A DNA stretch of 64,000 nucleotides, taken from Parasponia andersonii (Eukaryota > Streptophyta > Magnoliopsida > Rosales > Cannabaceae). Shown in pieces: positions 61,404-64,000 of this stretch. Within the stretch, counting starts at the first letter, position 1; every line of letters begins with the position of its first letter. The notes beneath the pieces were generated by a model. It had not been told where the DNA came from and did no database searches. It was given only the letters and a program-made list of their open reading frames with translations. The stretch is from NCBI GenBank assembly GCA_002914805.1, contig JXTB01000114.1, forward strand, positions 905,782 to 969,781, in the 5' to 3' direction. Position numbers and translations under genes: made by a program.

Positions 61404-61414
61404 AATATAGCTTT

Positions 61415-61580
61415 CATACGAATAATAATACATTTCCCAACTTTTGTATTAATTTTTTATACCAACACATGTGATATATAAGATGTCTAAGATATCACTA
61501 TCTAATTGGTAAGTTTTATTAACAATTGAGTGGTGACAAATCACATATATTGGTAAATTTTGGTAGCATTATCCCTCCCC
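61415..61580. mobile_element. Possible MITE related to the one at 54516
   Basis: The arms TATACCAACACATGTGA and TCACATATATTGGTA are inverted, and outer parts (AATAATA...; GCATTATCCCTCC) resemble the 54516 element. The left end lies just outside the copia solo LTR and is poorly preserved. Boundaries are uncertain. Confidence 0.45.
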
Positions 61581-64000
61581 ACACACTATTTTTAAAAAAG
61601 TTCTTATACTAACAAAAACTCTTAATAAAATTACATCTAAGTACCCATGAATTTGAAGACATTGCTCTCCACGCACACTTTTAGACTTAAAAGAAGGAAA
61701 AATAAATATGAACACCTATCACAAACCTTTTTTATTTTCAAGCAAACGCCTCTCACAAACTTAATTTATGATAAAAACTGTTTAAAATAGTCATTTTTCA
61801 GATTATAAAAAAAAAAAAGGTAAAAATCAGAAGAAAAAAAATGATCTGAAACACATACGTAAAATCAGTGGAATGTGAATAAATAATTGCTTTAGTCGGG
61901 GCTTAATTTTGATTAATTGGCAAATTTCTCTTTTAATGTAAGAGATCAAATCGTTGGTCTCCAAGACAGACAACACTCAAAAGTATTGCATTCTAATTTT
62001 GGATGGGAGCTAGAGTCGAGAATATAGTTTTTTTTTTTTTTTTTGGCTAAATAAAAAACTTATAATCAAGAAGAAAGCATAGACACCACAGAGGACGTGC
62101 CTCCCCTAAGTTGCAGGAACCCGAGCACGATGACAAAATAGTAAGGAATCGTTGGTCCCCCTAAGTTGCGAATATAGTTTGAATATATATCATTAAGCAT
62201 TATGTAAAGCATCGGAAAAATCAAATGAAATGGATGTAGACCATGAGTCTGCCAAATAGTCATCTTATGATAGATGTCCAAAGGGTAATCTCATTTTAAT
62301 TTGTTCTTGGATTTATATGTATGTTTTTGTAGTTCAGTGTGTGTTTTTCTCTTAAACAATTTTTTTTTCCGGTAACAAAAAAGAGAACCATTGGTGGGTT
62401 TTTTTTTTTTTTTTTTTTTTCCAAATGAAAAGTATTGCTTTTAAATATCTCTGTTTTGCATTTCTACTCGTGGGTATGCTTGAATTGGAAGAACAGAGTT
62501 CAAGAATAAGTGAAGATAATACCAAAGAAGATGACAAAGTAAAGTAATTTTTTTTCTTTTTTAAAAAATGAAGATGATAATTACGATCATGGGAAAAGAA
62601 AATTAATTATTCTTTATTTCTAGGGGTTGTTTTGTATAATAAAGGGGTGTAATAAGTATAAATGAAAGGTTTAATTTGAATCGAGAAGTGGCTTTAGAAA
62701 AAGTGTAAAAAGAGTATACAAAATGGTGGGAATAGTCCAAAGTTTTAAGTATGTGTGTGAGTTTTGAGAGTATTAGGGGTTTAAGCTTTGATAATATATG
62801 TGTATGATATTTTTTTTTTAAATTTGTAATAAGCGGTGGTTATTAGTTAAATTTCACTTAAAAAAAATGTTGGGAATAAAAGGGATATTTTGATAATTTT
62901 ATGACTATTATGAGCATTCTGGTAATTATTTTATTAATATGCGTACTTTGGTAATTATAAGATTATTAGGAGTATTTTGATAATTTTATGCAGAATACAT
63001 GTACTTTGTATGTTGGGGAGCTATATTGACACCACGAAATGAATTATAGGCGCTCCTAATTTACGTAAAAAGATTACAGAAGACATTTTAATTAAACTAC
63101 TCAATCTAAACAACAAAAGCACCCTCTCTACTTTTATAATTCTATTTTCCTAATCCTTCTAATACCCATGTCTTCCTCATCACTCCGTGCTATTTTTTTT
63201 TTCTCGTTTCATTTTTCGCTTTTTTTTTTTTATTATTTTTAGAATCAATAGTTGTTCTCTTGTAGTTAATCGATCTCATTTACTATTATTTATTTTCACT
63301 TTATATATTTACATATATTCAACAATGGCTTCATTATATTCTTCTTTTTTGGGTGAAGAATGGAAAATCTTACAGAGGATATATTTTAACAAGAAGTAAT
63401 TCCACTTAAAAAAAAAATGAACAAGAGATAATTCCACTAAAAAGTAAACAAGAGATAATTGTATTATGACTTTTTAGGATAATTAAAACATTGAAACTAT
63501 CATTCAAAAAAATATATATTGAAACTATTGATAAATTCTATGTATATAAAAAAAACAAAGAGAGAATTATTTTGAGTTTCTAATTTTTGAAAACTTGCTA
63601 TATGCAAACTTCAATTGATAGCTGGGGTAACGTGCAAACGAGAAAAAGAATATGAGAACATATTATTAATAATAATAAAAAAAAGTCTGAATGTAGAATA
63701 ATGAAGGGAAATGGGGTACTTTCGTCAATAGTTTTATCAGGGTTCTTTATCATTTGTCATTTTTTGTCTTTTAGTAAATAATAGAGCTGCCTATATATTC
63801 CTGGGGTGTCAATATAATCCCCCTTGTGCATTTTATGCATACGATGGATATTTTAGTAATCATTGTTAATTAATTTAATAATTATTAATAATTGTTAATT
63901 AAGTTGAAAAAATGAAGATGATAATTAAAGTATTGTTGATGGAGGTTTTATCAACAATAAATTTATGAATAATTAAGAGATGTGGCTTGTGTAAACTGAG
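61581..64000. other. AT-rich spacer at the right end
   Basis: No gene is recognised. It contains T tracts at 62029-62043 and 62399-62420, the phrase CCCCTAAGTTGC twice (62103 and 62158), a second minisatellite block (62878-62985) and several short low-complexity ORFs. Confidence 0.5.

Overview
This is plant nuclear DNA, from a eudicot. It is very AT-rich, has spliced genes with GT-AG introns, and is dominated by plant transposon families (Helitron with an RPA-like gene, Ty3/gypsy and copia-type LTRs, MITEs). The species cannot be fixed from the sequence. No bacterial, organellar or CRISPR feature was seen. Only one host gene looks intact: a 12-exon MIKC*-type MADS-box gene of the AGL66/AGL104 group on the minus strand (24488-29521). 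Its exons sum to 1014 bases, giving an open frame of 337 codons plus stop.

Layout. (1) About 621-23600 is a large decayed Helitron (copy A) read on the minus strand: upstream leader, RepHel gene (Helitron_like_N, HUH Rep, Pif1 helicase), then an RPA70-like gene. Two later insertions split it: a 2262-bp solo LTR inside exon 1 of the RPA-like gene (3197-5458), and a 9.8-kb Ty3/gypsy element (11867-21662). (2) 23600-30900 holds the MADS gene and its flanks. (3) 30905-34505 is a young GC-rich non-autonomous LTR element with an antisense gene of the 'putative gypsy type transposon' family and a 5-bp target duplication. (4) 35277-36099 is a broken fragment of an L-arabinokinase-like gene. (5) 36590-39483 is a second solo LTR of the same family as the one at 3197. 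(6) About 40169-53100 is Helitron copy B, in the same orientation and gene order as copy A. It keeps the empty sites for both insertions and the helicase C-terminus that copy A lacks. (7) 53160-64000 is repeat-rich spacer with a TIR-bearing MITE, a 562-bp copia-type solo LTR, a CACTA-like end, dispersed palindromic repeats and microsatellites.

How it fits together. The window is a nest of transposons around one surviving transcription-factor gene, bracketed by two relics of one Helitron family. Several structures are unusual. Two different LTR elements each have LTR pairs that differ by a clean internal inversion (1247 bp in the gypsy element, 91 bp in the young element). The young element also carries an inverted duplication of its own coding region beside the 5' LTR. 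Both Helitron copies share the same stop codon in the helicase Walker B motif. No intact novel system was found. The strongest results are these rearrangements, the mapped insertion boundaries and the intact MADS gene model.
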